Positions 31,039 to 42,581 of a DNA stretch of 64,000 bases are shown in pieces. This stretch comes from Kazachstania africana CBS 2517 (lineage: Eukaryota > Ascomycota > Saccharomycetes > Saccharomycetales > Saccharomycetaceae). The position numbers and the translations under genes were made by a program. The first letter of the stretch is position 1, and every line of letters begins with the position of its first letter. The stretch lies in assembly GCF_000304475.1 (NCBI RefSeq), contig NC_018943.1, forward strand, positions 620,001-684,000, given 5' to 3'. Under the pieces are notes generated by a model, which was given only the letters and a program-made list of their open reading frames with translations, did no database searches and had not been told where the DNA came from.

Positions 31039-32289
31039 TTAATCAACACGCTGTTTACCTAATCTGGAGGTTGGATTAAGCAAATCACCTTGTAAGTCCA
31101 AAGACGTGTTAGACGTAGCAGATGAGTTATCATTTCTATCAAAAATATATGGGCTTAGGCTATTTGTGCCTTCTCTTGTATCTCTTCTGTTTAATTCAAT
31201 ACCCAAGTCCATAGCCTGTAATGGGACACTTTCAACATCATTAGAATCGACTTGTAATGGATCAGATCTAACCATATCATACTTCTCAATGGAACTATAC
31301 GACCATCTACAAAATAAATCCACATCAACTACTGGTAAATGAAAGTACTTGGTGTACTGGAAAACAACGTATGATATTACTGAACCTGCTATCAAATCAA
31401 CGAAATAATGATGTGTTAGGTACATTGTTGACCACCACAACCAGCACACATAACCAATAAATAGAGGTGTCAGTCTTGGGAAACAATAAGCAAGAAATAG
31501 GGCGTCTATTGTGGAACAACCAGAATGCAACGACGGAAATGCGCCAAAGATAACGGATGAGTTCGAAAAGGCTTGTGTGTAAACATTAATATTTAGTAAC
31601 TTATCAATTCTTGCTAGGCCACCTGGCGAGCCATGCATGCCATAATGAGCTGATTGGAGACCATATAAGATTTTATACCATGGAGGGGCTGCTGGAAAAA
31701 AATTCTGGATGATAACGCCAAATAAATTCATGTAGCCAAAGGCAAATGAGAATCCCTGTAATATAGTTGGGGGCCCGAAAACGAACAGAACAGCAGCAAT
31801 GAAAAATGGAGCACTAAAATGTAGAACACCATAGGGTATCCAGGCTAAAATGTCTAATATTGGGTTTGTAGAAGTTGCCAAAATGTCACTCAGATTGTCA
31901 CCGTAAAGAATGGTTTCAATAGCGGGTAATACTTTCACAGTGATTGGTGGTCTACTACTTGCTGGAAATGAAGATGACGTAAAATATAATGCCACCCACG
32001 TAAGGATCGGTAAAGCATTGAAAAAGAACTGTGAAGTAATTGGAATGATGAATAGAAGACCTAAGAAAGCATAGGCCAAAAATTTGAGGAACCATGGAGC
32101 TGGATTCGTTATAAATACGAATAATAATACAGATCCTAAAAATCCATAATGGCACCAATCGGCCACACTCATTTTATAACGTTGCAACTTTCGCAGCGTA
32201 ATCTTTGGATCAAAGCTTGTTTCGAGATCTGCTACATGACAGTTTGGTGGTCGCTCCGACAGGAACCATTTTTCGAGGTATCTTGACAT
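31039..32289 (-). CDS. AUR1: Inositol phosphorylceramide synthase catalytic subunit Aur1
   Basis: Transfers phosphoinositol from phosphatidylinositol to phytoceramide in the Golgi; essential, and the target of aureobasidin A. 416 residues with about six to eight membrane segments. The phosphatase-like catalytic motifs are present: FGAFPSLHSGCST (about 253-265) and LTHHYFVDLIAGSV (about 297-310), with the two His and the Asp of the PAP2-type site. The luminal YGLQSAHYGMHGSPGGLARID region is characteristic of fungal IPC synthases. The C-tail is Ser-rich and cytosolic. S. cerevisiae Aur1 (YKL004W) is 401 residues. Confidence 0.97.
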   Translation of the reverse strand: MSRYLEKWFLSERPPNCHVADLETSFDPKITLRKLQRYKMSVADWCHYGFLGSVLLFVFITNPAPWFLKFLAYAFLGLLFIIPITSQFFFNALPILTWVALYFTSSSFPASSRPPITVKVLPAIETILYGDNLSDILATSTNPILDILAWIPYGVLHFSAPFFIAAVLFVFGPPTILQGFSFAFGYMNLFGVIIQNFFPAAPPWYKILYGLQSAHYGMHGSPGGLARIDKLLNINVYTQAFSNSSVIFGAFPSLHSGCSTIDALFLAYCFPRLTPLFIGYVCWLWWSTMYLTHHYFVDLIAGSVISYVVFQYTKYFHLPVVDVDLFCRWSYSSIEKYDMVRSDPLQVDSNDVESVPLQAMDLGIELNRRDTREGTNSLSPYIFDRNDNSSATSNTSLDLQGDLLNPTSRLGKQRVD

Positions 32290-33122
32290 TTAGTTTGAAT
32301 AGTGCAATTATATTAGGGTTACTCGGAATATAGATGACTCTAAATCTCGTTACTTTGAAATGGAAATATCAAACAACTATTCCTTTTCTTATATAGAACT
32401 AGTGATGGTGAAATATCAAAATGGATCAAATTATTGAAATAATAGTCAAAATTTGCTATCTATAATCACGAGTGATGATGAAGGTTAGTTCAGTCTACTT
32501 ATTGGAATGTGAGGTCAAAAAAGCTCTGGAGATATGGTTGAGCGGTGTGAAATATGAGCAGCTCGAAAAAAATAGTATGGATCAATGTTTATGTGTCTGA
32601 GGTTTACTATAAATATGCTTAATTGATCGAGAGGAAAAGAAGAAATCCATTCATTTATACGAGCGATGGAATGATGGATGATTTTTTTTGTTTTTGTCTT
32701 CTCACGCTTTCTTTTTTTTTTTTTTTTGGTCTGAGAGTCCTAATTTTAATATTGGACAGTACAAAATTTCTTGGATGGTAATTGACGCGACGTATGTAAC
32801 GACTATAGTGGGAATAAAAATGCAAGAGATGACTTGTCGGTGAAGGAGGAAGAGTATAGAGGGTATTTTGATACAACGGGTAAGAGATAAAGAGAGACGG
32901 AAGGAACAAGAATCAGACGGCATAGAGCTGGTTCTAATCTATCAAACTGACAATTTTCTGTGAGGAATATTTTATTGTGTATTTTCAATTCGTTGATATT
33001 TTCTTTACTCCATTTTTTTTAGACATTACTCTATAGGTTGGTAGTGACTTAATATATAAAATAGCATCAGAAACACAGCAGGATCTTTTCAATCAGAACC
33101 TCCTAATCTTATTTTCATTGAA
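32290..33122. other. Divergent promoter region AUR1 / BYE1
   Basis: 833 bp serving two divergent genes. A T18 run is at about 32712-32729, with shorter T runs nearby. GTGATGA at 32471 and CTGA at 32598 resemble box C/D elements, but the flanks do not pair well, so no RNA is called. No other conserved element seen. Confidence 0.45.
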
Positions 33123-34805
33123 ATGCCTGTGAGAACTTCAAGTAGAACCAACAAAGGTCGAAGCAAGTATCTTCAAGCTGAGCTATCAGAGGAAGAAGAG
33201 GAAAAAGGGGACGCCCATGGAAATTCATCAAATAAGCATCTGAATGATACAACAGATAATGTCCGATGTCCTGTATGCGGTACCAATGATGCTAACTACG
33301 ACGCTGAAAATGATCCCTACGGTGATATGATACAGTGTGATGGTTGTGACGCATGGCAGCATATAAATTGTATGACTGGTGGCAAGAAAGATATTAAAGC
33401 ATTTTTAGATTTAGATGGAAAATACTTCTGTGAACAATGTGACCCACAAAGATACCCTGAGTTGAAACATAGGCGTGAGCCTTTGAAGCGGAAAATAGAA
33501 GTAGCTGGTGATGATAAAGATGAAGATTTTGTTGATGATCCTTCACAAGCACATGATGGGGACTTGTCATTTGAAGAAAATAGAACAAAGCGTACCGTGA
33601 CCTTACCTTCTAATGCTCCTCAAAAGAGAAGAAGATCTTCACAAAAAGTGGATGTGACGGATCAACATGACACAAATCATAGAGACGATAAAATAAGACA
33701 AAATGCATCAAAGATGTTTACTGATTTATTCAAAAAGTATATTATACCTGCAACCATAACTTCTGGCGATTTTCTTCTCCCCACTTCATATTCTGACGAT
33801 TCTTTTGCAAGTGAAATGGCTTCAAATTTGGAAAATGAGTTATACAAGGCCTGGTTCAACCCTGAAGAAAGTAAATTAAGCAACTACTATGCAGAGAAGG
33901 TAAGAAGTATTTTTTCTAATTTGAAGGATCCAAAAAACTTAAACTTGCAGGCTCATGTAGTAAATAAAGATATACCATTTGAAAAACTAGTGAGAATGAG
34001 TGCTACAGAACTTGCTAACCCCGATTTACAACAATTTAAGGAAAAAGTTAATACTGAATCACTTAGTCAGTTAATTATAGAAAAACCAGATAAACCAAAA
34101 TATGTGAAGACTCATAAAGGTGACGAACTGATTGAGGAGTTTGACGGTAATGAGAATCAGGAAGATGTGATATATTCCAGGGATAATCTACAATCACACA
34201 ACACCGAAGAGTTGAGTCAAGAAAAGCAGATGAGCACTGACAGTAGTGCATCTAATCCGATTTCGGAGCGGACAAATATTTCTGATCTCACTCCACAAAC
34301 AAAGGCTACCATTGATGAATCGAGTTCCCTAATTAATGTATCTATTTCTTACACGGAAGCTTCAATATCCTTCTCTGGATTTTTAAAGTATCTGAGCACT
34401 ACTATGGCCATAGATGATTCAATCATAAGGGAGGCCTTTGCAGATGGAAGATTGATTATTGAAGGGAGTTTGACTGCGTCAAAGGGTTACGAATATTTGA
34501 AACAAGTTCAATCAAGCCGTGCTGTATTGGCTTATCGACTTCTTCCTTCTACTGTAGAGGGAAGAACGCCAGAATTTGACTTTCTGGTTGATTCTCTATA
34601 TGATGGCGACCGCATCATGGGTGTTAAATTAAAGCAAAGGTACGAAAAGAACATTTATTTCCTGTCGGGAAAGTCGAATGAATTACCATCTATAATATCA
34701 GATTTGTTTGGTGATAAAATATCAGTAGCATCAAACATTGGAGGATCCGATGACAAACAAATATACGTCTTAGTTGTTGTTAAACCTGAGCTCATCTTAC
34801 ATTAA
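33123..34805 (+). CDS. BYE1: Bye1, PHD-TFIIS-like RNA polymerase II associated protein
   Basis: Binds RNA polymerase II through a TFIIS-like domain and histone H3K4me3 through its PHD finger. The PHD finger has the full C4HC3 set: Cys49, Cys52, Cys72, Cys75, His80, Cys83, Cys103, Cys106. Basic nuclear-localisation-like clusters follow (about 118-124 and 158-162). The TFIIS-like domain spans about 190-310 (NASKMFTDLFKKYI... LVRMSATELANPDLQQFKEKV). A C-terminal SPOC-like domain spans about 405-555 (ISYTEASISFSGFLKYL). 560 residues against 594. Position beside AUR1 matches YKL005C. Confidence 0.95.
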   Translation: MPVRTSSRTNKGRSKYLQAELSEEEEEKGDAHGNSSNKHLNDTTDNVRCPVCGTNDANYDAENDPYGDMIQCDGCDAWQHINCMTGGKKDIKAFLDLDGKYFCEQCDPQRYPELKHRREPLKRKIEVAGDDKDEDFVDDPSQAHDGDLSFEENRTKRTVTLPSNAPQKRRRSSQKVDVTDQHDTNHRDDKIRQNASKMFTDLFKKYIIPATITSGDFLLPTSYSDDSFASEMASNLENELYKAWFNPEESKLSNYYAEKVRSIFSNLKDPKNLNLQAHVVNKDIPFEKLVRMSATELANPDLQQFKEKVNTESLSQLIIEKPDKPKYVKTHKGDELIEEFDGNENQEDVIYSRDNLQSHNTEELSQEKQMSTDSSASNPISERTNISDLTPQTKATIDESSSLINVSISYTEASISFSGFLKYLSTTMAIDDSIIREAFADGRLIIEGSLTASKGYEYLKQVQSSRAVLAYRLLPSTVEGRTPEFDFLVDSLYDGDRIMGVKLKQRYEKNIYFLSGKSNELPSIISDLFGDKISVASNIGGSDDKQIYVLVVVKPELILH

Positions 34806-35038
34806 AATGTCAAATATAATTCCTAAGCCATCATTTGTAACTAATTTTGTAATATTATTTTTCATTTAAAACTAGGTCAAGCATATCGCAATGTGGTAAC
34901 TTCGGCTTGGTAGCGATAAGATATAAACATATACATTTACTTATATAGAATAAAGAGGTGTTCTGTTGATTAATTTACGTGTAAAACAGTTTTATTATAT
35001 ATAGAAATGATTTTTATTATATAATTTGAATGTTAAGT

Positions 35039-35768
<730 letters not shown>

Positions 35769-35961
35769 TTACTAGTACCAGTCAATTATTAAAAGTCGAT
35801 AAATATATTCACTTTTTCATATATTACATTACTCTAAGAAAGTTTGTGATTGTCACCAGCGGGCGTGGGAAGGTGGATAGGGATGGCTTGGGTTGCCGAG
35901 GGCGTGGTCCCGGCCTGGGAGAATTATTGTCTGAGCCTAGCGCACTATCATTGTTCTGTTC

Positions 35962-35980
35962 CAGACGGACGCGCCGTCTG
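35962..35980. repeat. Short dyad symmetry in the RPL14 promoter
   Basis: CAGACGG, a 5-base spacer (ACGCG), then CCGTCTG: a perfect 7-bp inverted repeat about 220-240 bp upstream of the RPL14 ATG, in a GC-rich patch. It could bind a dimeric factor such as a zinc-cluster protein; I cannot assign one. Confidence 0.5.
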
Positions 35981-36142
35981 AATATTTGTTTTACATGACG
36001 CGAAATACCGTACGCCCCCCCCCGACTAGCAGCTGCACCGGTAACTTTTTTTTTCGAGCAACAAAAAAAAACGTGAAAGATAGAACTTGTTCTCAGAGTC
36101 TAGTATGTAATGTAGGGGTTTAACTCGGCACACCGATACTTG

Positions 36143-36151
36143 TGTATGGGT
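36143..36151 (-). promoter_or_regulatory. Rap1-type site of RPL14
   Basis: TGTATGGGT on the plus strand is the reverse complement of ACCCATACA, the core of the Rap1 consensus found in most ribosomal protein promoters of this family. It lies about 400 bp upstream of the RPL14 ATG. Confidence 0.6.
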
Positions 36152-36435
36152 TTAAGAGCAGTCAAAGACAATTGTTAACCAAAAATTCCCATGTTTTCCT
36201 CTTCGAAAATCTTGACCTTTCTTCCGCTGTAAATTGATATAAATAGCGGCTTTGTACCTCTGCAAACTTATTTCAATGCAACATATGTTACACTATTATT
36301 ATGGGTACGTACTTCGGCTTATATAGTATCTAACCTGTGGAGTAACGTAAGAGTTGTCATGATAGAGATGTTCAGGGGAATATTCCCATCATGACTGAAA
36401 GGAAGTTAATATATATTTTTATTATGTCATGGTCA

Positions 36436-36549
36436 GTACTTATTATGATGATATAATTTGCGATCTAGGGTAAATTCGCCTGGGACATGCCTAGTTCCAT
36501 TTAGGGCAGTTTACGATATGCGAACACTTCATATTCTGAAATTAAGTAC
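36436..36549 (+). ncRNA. snR87: Box C/D snoRNA, probable snR87 counterpart
   Basis: About 114 nt. The C box ATGATGA (36445-36451) and D box CTGA (36536-36539) are flanked by a perfect 7-bp terminal stem: GTACTTA (36436-36442) with TAAGTAC (36543-36549). Just after the C box, TAATTTGCG (36454-36462) is complementary to the CGCAAATTA stretch near position 436 of yeast 18S rRNA. It is followed by a degenerate D'-like TCTA. Counting five bases back from that box points to the first A after the CGC. snR87 is the known guide for 18S Am436 and, as I recall, maps to S. cerevisiae chromosome XI in this neighbourhood. Boxes, stem and complementarity are seen; the name is inferred. Confidence 0.7.
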
Positions 36550-36833
36550 AACCACCAAGTTATTTTCATCTCTTCATGGAACCGTATTAATCCATTTCTT
36601 GATACCACTGCTTTATCCATTTTTTCGCGCAGGTCAATGGAAATTCCAAATAGGAGCAAGTTCTATAACGGTTAATTTTTGTTACCCGTATTTACGATCT
36701 CAATATCATTTGTAGATTAACAATTATCAAGTCACTTTATGGCTCATCAACTAATTGAAGACTATATAAGACTCAAAAATCTATATCAAGACAAAGCATT
36801 ATTCCAAATACAGTATAATACTCCTACTACTTT

Positions 36834-37211
36834 ATGTCTGGCTCAAGGTACTCCCAAATTGAGGGAAATGTATGTGTGTTAACCAAGGTTTATTTCTCCT
36901 TTGATATCAAGGCTGTCAACAGGGTTACTAACTATATCTAATATGCCTTTCAGAACGATCAAAAATTAAATAATTTGGCCAACAAATTGGCTACATTCAG
37001 AAATATAAACCAGGATATAAATGATCAGGCAGTGGACCAAAATTCAGTAATCAATCAAATATCTAATTCCTTCGACGCACTTTCGAACAATATAAGAAAT
37101 TCCTCAACTAGACTCACAAGAAGTTTACAAGTGGGCAACAACATATGGCGAATGGTTGGTCTAGCCCTACTGTCATTTTTTATCGTTTATAATATACTTA
37201 AATTATTTTAA
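36834..37211 (+). CDS. SFT1: Golgi Qc-SNARE Sft1, one intron
   Basis: Two exons: 36834-36869 (12 codons, MSGSRYSQIEGN) and 36954-37211 (85 codons plus stop). The total is 97 residues, the same as S. cerevisiae Sft1. It works in retrograde traffic within the Golgi, pairing with Sed5. The SNARE helix covers about residues 13-75 (NDQKLNNLANKLATFRNINQDI...), with heptad hydrophobics. A C-terminal membrane anchor follows (WRMVGLALLSFFIVYNILKLF). Without the short first exon the gene would lack an ATG. It lies beside RPL14 and CAP1 as YKL006C-A does. Confidence 0.95.
36870..36953 (+). other. Intron of SFT1
   Basis: 84 bp. Donor GTATGT at 36870-36875, branch-point TACTAAC at 36926-36932, acceptor CAG at 36951-36953. 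Removing it joins the frame in phase 0. Confidence 0.93.
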
Positions 37212-37357
37212 ATAAAGGGAAATTACATGAATTCTAGGGAAAAAAAGATAGAAGTAATGATTTATCAACAGTATTATCTGCTATTAAACAAAGCTTTTTT
37301 CAGTAAAGGTCGGCATGGGTGATGCCACTCTATTTTTTTCTATTCTAGTTTATTTCT

Positions 37358-38149
37358 CTATTTACCTTGAGCGGCATCTTTACCCAACCTATAGTTACCA
37401 ATAGCTTTGCCCCAACTGACTTTTGACCTAGTAATTGGAAGTTTTCTTCTCAAAACCTTGAATTGCTTCTCATTTAAATCGGTGAATGAAGAATCTAAAT
37501 CTTTTTCAAATTTAGATTCAACTTGTGAAAGTGATTCAACCACGTCATTGACATCATTGAGATCGACTTTCTCACATGCCTCAAAGTTGACATTTCCGTC
37601 TTCAAAGTAATGAACTTGAACAGCAATAGAACCTGTTAATTTCTTCTCCTCAATGTCATATACGTATTTGGATTTCCAATCACCTGTCCAGAAACTTCCT
37701 TGATTGTACTTGTTACCAAAAATGATAATTGCGATCTTATTCTCTTCTTCTGGAATTGGATATAATCCGAACGCTACTTCACCTGGGAAATTGGATTTAA
37801 TATAATTTTCCAGTGAGTCATATATAAGTTCTTGTGAGGTTGTTAATTTGACATCATTTGACTCAATATCTAAACCTGTACGATTTAAATGATCTACAGA
37901 AAAGGAAGTCGAGGTCTTTGGATCGAAATATTTCGTACCTTGTCTATTATACTCAGAGATAATAACAGATTTACCATTAACATCAATTGGGAGGGCGTTT
38001 TTGATGTTGTACTGTTCAATAGCTTCTAAAATTGTTTGTTTAGCATTTTCACCTGCAATTGTGATCAAATCATTATAAATCTCCTTAATTTCTCCAGCAG
38101 GACTATCGGAAATGATATCAGATACAATTGATTCGAAATTTAACGACAT
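37358..38149 (-). CDS. CAP1: F-actin capping protein alpha subunit Cap1
   Basis: With Cap2 it caps barbed ends of actin filaments in cortical patches. 263 residues against 268. The alpha-subunit pattern is present: FESIVSDIISDSPAGEIKEIYNDL at the start, YNRQGTKYFDPKTSTSFSVDHL (about 70-90), FWTGDWKSKYVYDIEEKKLTGSIAVQVHYFEDGNVNF in the beta-sheet and KVLRRKLPITRSKVSWGKAIGNYRLG at the end, the amphipathic tentacle that contacts actin. Position matches YKL007W. Confidence 0.97.
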   Translation of the reverse strand: MSLNFESIVSDIISDSPAGEIKEIYNDLITIAGENAKQTILEAIEQYNIKNALPIDVNGKSVIISEYNRQGTKYFDPKTSTSFSVDHLNRTGLDIESNDVKLTTSQELIYDSLENYIKSNFPGEVAFGLYPIPEEENKIAIIIFGNKYNQGSFWTGDWKSKYVYDIEEKKLTGSIAVQVHYFEDGNVNFEACEKVDLNDVNDVVESLSQVESKFEKDLDSSFTDLNEKQFKVLRRKLPITRSKVSWGKAIGNYRLGKDAAQGK

Positions 38150-38468
38150 TATTGTTATCTATCCAAACGAGATATACCTTTAGCTTATTGAAGGGGTTGC
38201 GTTATCTGTCAGAACTGAATCTTGTTTTTCCTTCTTGTAATTCCATCCTATTTTCTCGTCTTGATAATATGGTAAGCGATTCGAACTGAAGAAAAGCAGA
38301 CTTGGAACCGCTTGACTATCCTTCTTCTCTTAGGTACAGGGATATCCTGCTTGCGATATTCACACGATAATAAAATGGCTTATATTATTTTATAAATGCA
38401 TATATATATATGGACGATGGCTTGAATGTCATGACCTGTAGACTGATCAAATTATCGATATCTATAGA
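38150..38468. other. Intergenic CAP1 promoter / HSE1 3' end
   Basis: 319 bp between tandem minus-strand genes. The A/T-rich TATATATATATGG stretch near 38400 probably belongs to the HSE1 3' end. No other feature seen. Confidence 0.4.
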
Positions 38469-39836
38469 TCAGCGGGAATATTGGTTAGCCGGATTGTTGG
38501 GAGGTGCAGCATATGCCTGATGCTGTGATATAGATCCTGCATATTGAGACCCTGTGTTGGTTATATTTGGTTGAGTACTAGATTGGTAAGGAGCCAGCTG
38601 GGAGATGTATGGTTGATTCATCGAAGCTGTTTCATAACCCTTGTTGGGCATTGGAGGATGTCCAGCATATGTTGAAAACTGCGCATAACTAGGAGGTTGT
38701 ACAACTTGTTGTATTGGAAGCCTATAAGAATTTGCAGCTTCATCTAGTAACTGGTTATACGTCTGTTCTGCACTAGATAAGACTTGGCGAAGAGATACTA
38801 GATCCTCTTTTTCTTTTGCATATGTTCCTATCATCTTTGTGATCTGAGGTCTCAGTGGTGTTACTGATCCATACATGTCACTTATTTGGGAATCTTGAGC
38901 AATATCCATTGCATTTGGATTATTCTGAGATCCCTTTAAAGTTTGGTGCAATTGATTTACTATTTCTCTTTGACCAAAAATTTCACTTTCTTTTTGCTTT
39001 GCCATTTGCAATTCATGAGGGGTAGGATCCATTATTGGTGTGACATAATTCAACGGAAATATACCAATTCTGCCACGTAAAGAACCTCTCCACCAATCTC
39101 TGTAGACCTGTTCTAGTACAATGATAATATCACCTTTCTTGAATGACAATTCGTCAGCTTCTGTGCTAGGAAAATCATACATGGCCCTAACTTTCTTCAC
39201 GCCGGCAGAAGTAGAAGGTTGCTGTTGCTGTGAAGTTTCTTGAAGTACTGGTTGTGGAGATTGGTAAACTGGTTGTTGCTGCTGTTTGGTTTTTTCTTGC
39301 TGCTGCTCATATTCTGTCAAAGATAATTTCAGCGCATCCTCCAAATCTTTATCTTCTTGCTTTCTAGATTCGTAACTCATTTCATGTTTAAATGGCTTAT
39401 TTGGTTTTTCATATAAGTAAGGTAGATTTCTTTTAATTTTTTTGTTTAAATCTGTCATTGATTTCAAAGAAGGATCATCTTTAAAGGAATCTGATAATTG
39501 TTTAACAATTTTTGCAATTTCTCTTTTGACGGTAATATGGATTGAATTATTCTGAACCAGTGAATAAAGAATTTGAGTAAAACGTTTAGTACTAATTAGT
39601 TGTTTAAGTAAAGATCCACAATTTTCTGCTAAAGAAACTATTAAGGAGAGTGATCTCAGCATAATATTAGCATCTTGTAAATTTAATCTTCTCTCTATTA
39701 TTTCCATTACTTCTTTACCGTTATCTTCTGGGTCTTCCTTGACTAAGTCACAAACTTCAATGATATATTGCCAATTATCTGATCTTAACTTCGGATCGGT
39801 TGCCTTTGCCACTGCTTTACTTAGTGTTATATTCAT
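38469..39836 (-). CDS. HSE1: ESCRT-0 subunit Hse1 (STAM homologue)
   Basis: With Vps27 it forms ESCRT-0, which gathers ubiquitinated cargo on endosomes. 455 residues against 452. Domain order: VHS (about 1-140), ubiquitin-interacting motif [19 protein letters not shown] (about 161-179), a Gln-rich linker, SH3 domain (about 216-272; [21 protein letters not shown] to [18 protein letters not shown]), then a coiled coil that pairs with Vps27 and a Pro/Gln/Asn-rich tail. S. cerevisiae HSE1 is YHL002W on chromosome VIII beside LAG1; here it lies between CAP1 (XI) and LAC1/LAG1, showing that the two duplicated regions interleave. Confidence 0.96.
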   Translation of the reverse strand: MNITLSKAVAKATDPKLRSDNWQYIIEVCDLVKEDPEDNGKEVMEIIERRLNLQDANIMLRSLSLIVSLAENCGSLLKQLISTKRFTQILYSLVQNNSIHITVKREIAKIVKQLSDSFKDDPSLKSMTDLNKKIKRNLPYLYEKPNKPFKHEMSYESRKQEDKDLEDALKLSLTEYEQQQEKTKQQQQPVYQSPQPVLQETSQQQQPSTSAGVKKVRAMYDFPSTEADELSFKKGDIIIVLEQVYRDWWRGSLRGRIGIFPLNYVTPIMDPTPHELQMAKQKESEIFGQREIVNQLHQTLKGSQNNPNAMDIAQDSQISDMYGSVTPLRPQITKMIGTYAKEKEDLVSLRQVLSSAEQTYNQLLDEAANSYRLPIQQVVQPPSYAQFSTYAGHPPMPNKGYETASMNQPYISQLAPYQSSTQPNITNTGSQYAGSISQHQAYAAPPNNPANQYSR

Positions 39837-41261
39837 GGTTATTTCTTGACGGAGGGGGCTAGTAATATACTATGCTCTATAGATTTAAAAATTAGCAATA
39901 ACTTACTACTCCCATTGAAGAGGCTAAAGCAGTTTAATCCTATTCTATCAAGTTTCACCCGCGAAAGGTAATAAAATGGATCGGAAATGGTTACCCTCTC
40001 AAAAGGGCATGAAGAAGCCCTTAATAATGCTTGAGGTCAATTTTTTGGAAAAGAAATACGTTTATGGTCAACCCTAATATTTGGATGGGGGACACCTACA
40101 CTTCCGAGCGTACCCAGGGCAAAAAAAGACGTAATCAGAGAGAATCATTCAAGAAGTGGTGACGGTGATGGTGTTATGTGATGCCACTTTGTCTATCAAC
40201 TTTCAGATATCTTCGCAAGAATACGTAACAATTGCACATAAATTGATCCATTCTTCATTAATTTACGTGCGGGCAATGGTATGATTTATATCATGCAGAA
40301 GACATTCATCTGCGACTTTACTTGGCGTGTAATAGAGAGTATATACACCTTATGTGTACGTCAATGGCCCATTTTGTTCAAAGTGTTTGCGAATTCCATG
40401 ACTGACAATGCAGAAACACGCACTGTAATCATGAATTCTGGATAGCTAAGCTGATTTTTTTTAGAAGTCAGCATGAGCCTCTCTAACTATCGAGAGTTTT
40501 TAGAATGGACTAGAATGAATTTGGTAATGGTAGATACCGCAGCTACGTACAAATCTTACGATCTTCCATATTCAAGATAGGGAGTCGTGTTCCTCAAGAG
40601 CGCTGGCGTCATGCCATCTTCGGATGTTTGGGAGAGACAGTAGCAGCCAATGTCAACACTAAGAGCGCCACCAACAACGATAATACGCTGTGAGCCGCAA
40701 TAAGGAATCTGTCTCTCCCTCCTTTTTTTCGTCATGCAAGGAAAAATGACGGCGGCTCACGTTTCTGTAATTTTTTTTTTTTCGCTTCCGTGTTTTCCAT
40801 TCCGTGGAAAAACGAAATTTTGCACCGTTTTCTCTTTCGTTTTCTCTCTCTATCTCTCTCTCTCTATTCCTACGTCACCCAGCCGGGCGGCCTCTTTGAT
40901 TTTGCCCAGTCAAAATTTCTCTCCTTCGAAAAGACGCCAAAGTTCTTTTTTCTCTTTCTTTTCCCGTCCTGATCCTCGAGGCATGAAACAGTTTTTTTTT
41001 TTTTTTTTTTTCTTAGAGGAATCATACATATGTCTGCACGTATAAACATATCAACTGCACAATACTACCCACAACACCAGCTACTTCTACGTCTGCTCTG
41101 TTCTTCACTCATTTTGGATTAATACCGTCCCACTTTTGATATCTTTACTTCTACTTTCCCTGTTGTTTTTTTTGCTAGAATATATATATATAAAGGAAAA
41201 AGATTTAACTGAATAGCCTCACTACTATAACCTGTCATTTCAACAAGAAAACAAACCAAAA
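39837..41261. other. Long divergent intergenic region HSE1 / LAC1-LAG1
   Basis: 1,425 bp. Features seen: a CT microsatellite at about 40839-40866, a T14 run near 40771-40784, a T22 run at about 40990-41011 and a TATA tract (TATATATATATATAAAGG) at 41181-41196, about 70 bp before the LAC1/LAG1 ATG. The GC is higher around 40580-40760. Pyrimidine-rich frames of 60-103 codons here are composition artefacts. No RNA gene signature found. Confidence 0.5.
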
Positions 41262-42581
41262 ATGATGAGTCCTTCAAAAAATCGTTTTTCACTTACTCAT
41301 AGCTCCGGCAGCAACAGCAGCTCCAGCAGTGGCAACAATAACCTCAAAGTAAGGTCGAGACCAAGACGTGCATCATCTGTCGGCAGAATCGATTTAGGTG
41401 ACACTGTCCCAGGTCTAGGTACGATGTTCGAATCAAAAGAATCTAGAACCGCTGCTCAACAAAGAATGCAAAAATTATCTGAAGTAACTAAAAATGATTT
41501 AGATCTGATCAAAAAAATTTGGTTATCATTTAGAGAAATGAATTATCGTCATACTTGGATTACTCCATTAATAATATTAATAGCAGTTTATAGTGCATAT
41601 TTTACATCTGGAAATTTAACTGAAACAAATCCATTACATATGTTTGTGGCAATATCATACCAAATTGATGACACTGATTCGTACGCCAAAGGTATTAAAG
41701 ATTTAACTTTTGTCTTCTATTATATGATCTTTTTCACTTTCTTACGTGAATTTTTATTAGACATTGTCATTCGTCCATTACCAAAACTACTAAATGTCAC
41801 TTCAAGACATAGAAGTAATAGAATTAGAGAACAAACTTTTTATATCATCTATTATGGATTTTCCAGTCCATTCGGCCTGTACGTAATGTATCATTCAGAT
41901 CTTTGGTTATTTAGAACTGATACAATGTACAAAACTTATCCAGATATTACCATCCCGTACCTATTTAAATTGTTTTATTTAGGTCAAGCTGCATTTTGGG
42001 CTCAACAATCTTGCGTCCTTGTGTTACAATTAGAAAAGCCAAGAAAGGACCATAAAGAAATGGTTTTCCATCATATTGACACTCTATTATTAATTTGGTT
42101 ATCCTATACTTTCCATTTCACGAAGATTGGCTTAGCAGTCTATATTACAATGGACATCTCCGACCTTCTACTTTCATTTTCAAAGACTGCTAACTACTTA
42201 GATTCGGTATTAACCCCCCCAATTTTCTTTATATTTGTCGTCACCTGGATTTATTTACGTCATTATATTAACCTTAAAATCCTTTGGTCAGTTATCACTG
42301 AATTCCGTACAGTTGGTGACTATACTTTGAATTTCGCTACACAACAGTACAAATGTTGGATTTCACAACCTTTTGTAATAGTGTTGATGTCCGCTTTACA
42401 AATCTTAAATCTATACTGGTTATTCTTGATCTTCAGAATTCTTTATAGAATGGTTTGGAAAGGTATCACTGAAGACACAAGAAGTGACAACGAATCTAAT
42501 GATGACAGTGCTTCGGATGAAACTAGTAGTGCCACTGAAGATGCTACTACTCTCATCGTAGAAACTAAGAAGGAGGAATAA
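41262..42581 (+). CDS. LAC1: Ceramide synthase Lac1/Lag1
   Basis: Acyl-CoA-dependent ceramide synthase of the ER, acting with Lip1. 439 residues; S. cerevisiae Lac1 has 418 and Lag1 411. The TLC domain spans about 140-400 with six to eight membrane segments. The Lag1 motif holds the catalytic His pair in [23 protein letters not shown], followed by [21 protein letters not shown]. The acidic C-tail [20 protein letters not shown] is a probable CK2 target, as known for Lag1/Lac1, and ends in KKEE. LAC1 and LAG1 are duplicates. This gene has the LAG1 neighbour HSE1 on one side and the LAC1 neighbour UFD4 on the other, so the name is arbitrary. Confidence 0.93.
   Translation: MMSPSKNRFSLTHSSGSNSSSSSGNNNLKVRSRPRRASSVGRIDLGDTVPGLGTMFESKESRTAAQQRMQKLSEVTKNDLDLIKKIWLSFREMNYRHTWITPLIILIAVYSAYFTSGNLTETNPLHMFVAISYQIDDTDSYAKGIKDLTFVFYYMIFFTFLREFLLDIVIRPLPKLLNVTSRHRSNRIREQTFYIIYYGFSSPFGLYVMYHSDLWLFRTDTMYKTYPDITIPYLFKLFYLGQAAFWAQQSCVLVLQLEKPRKDHKEMVFHHIDTLLLIWLSYTFHFTKIGLAVYITMDISDLLLSFSKTANYLDSVLTPPIFFIFVVTWIYLRHYINLKILWSVITEFRTVGDYTLNFATQQYKCWISQPFVIVLMSALQILNLYWLFLIFRILYRMVWKGITEDTRSDNESNDDSASDETSSATEDATTLIVETKKEE

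Noticed and set aside
32471..32601. Box C-like GTGATGA and box D-like CTGA about 125 nt apart in the AUR1-BYE1 interval
   Set aside because: Flanking bases do not form a terminal stem and I see no rRNA complementarity next to the D box.
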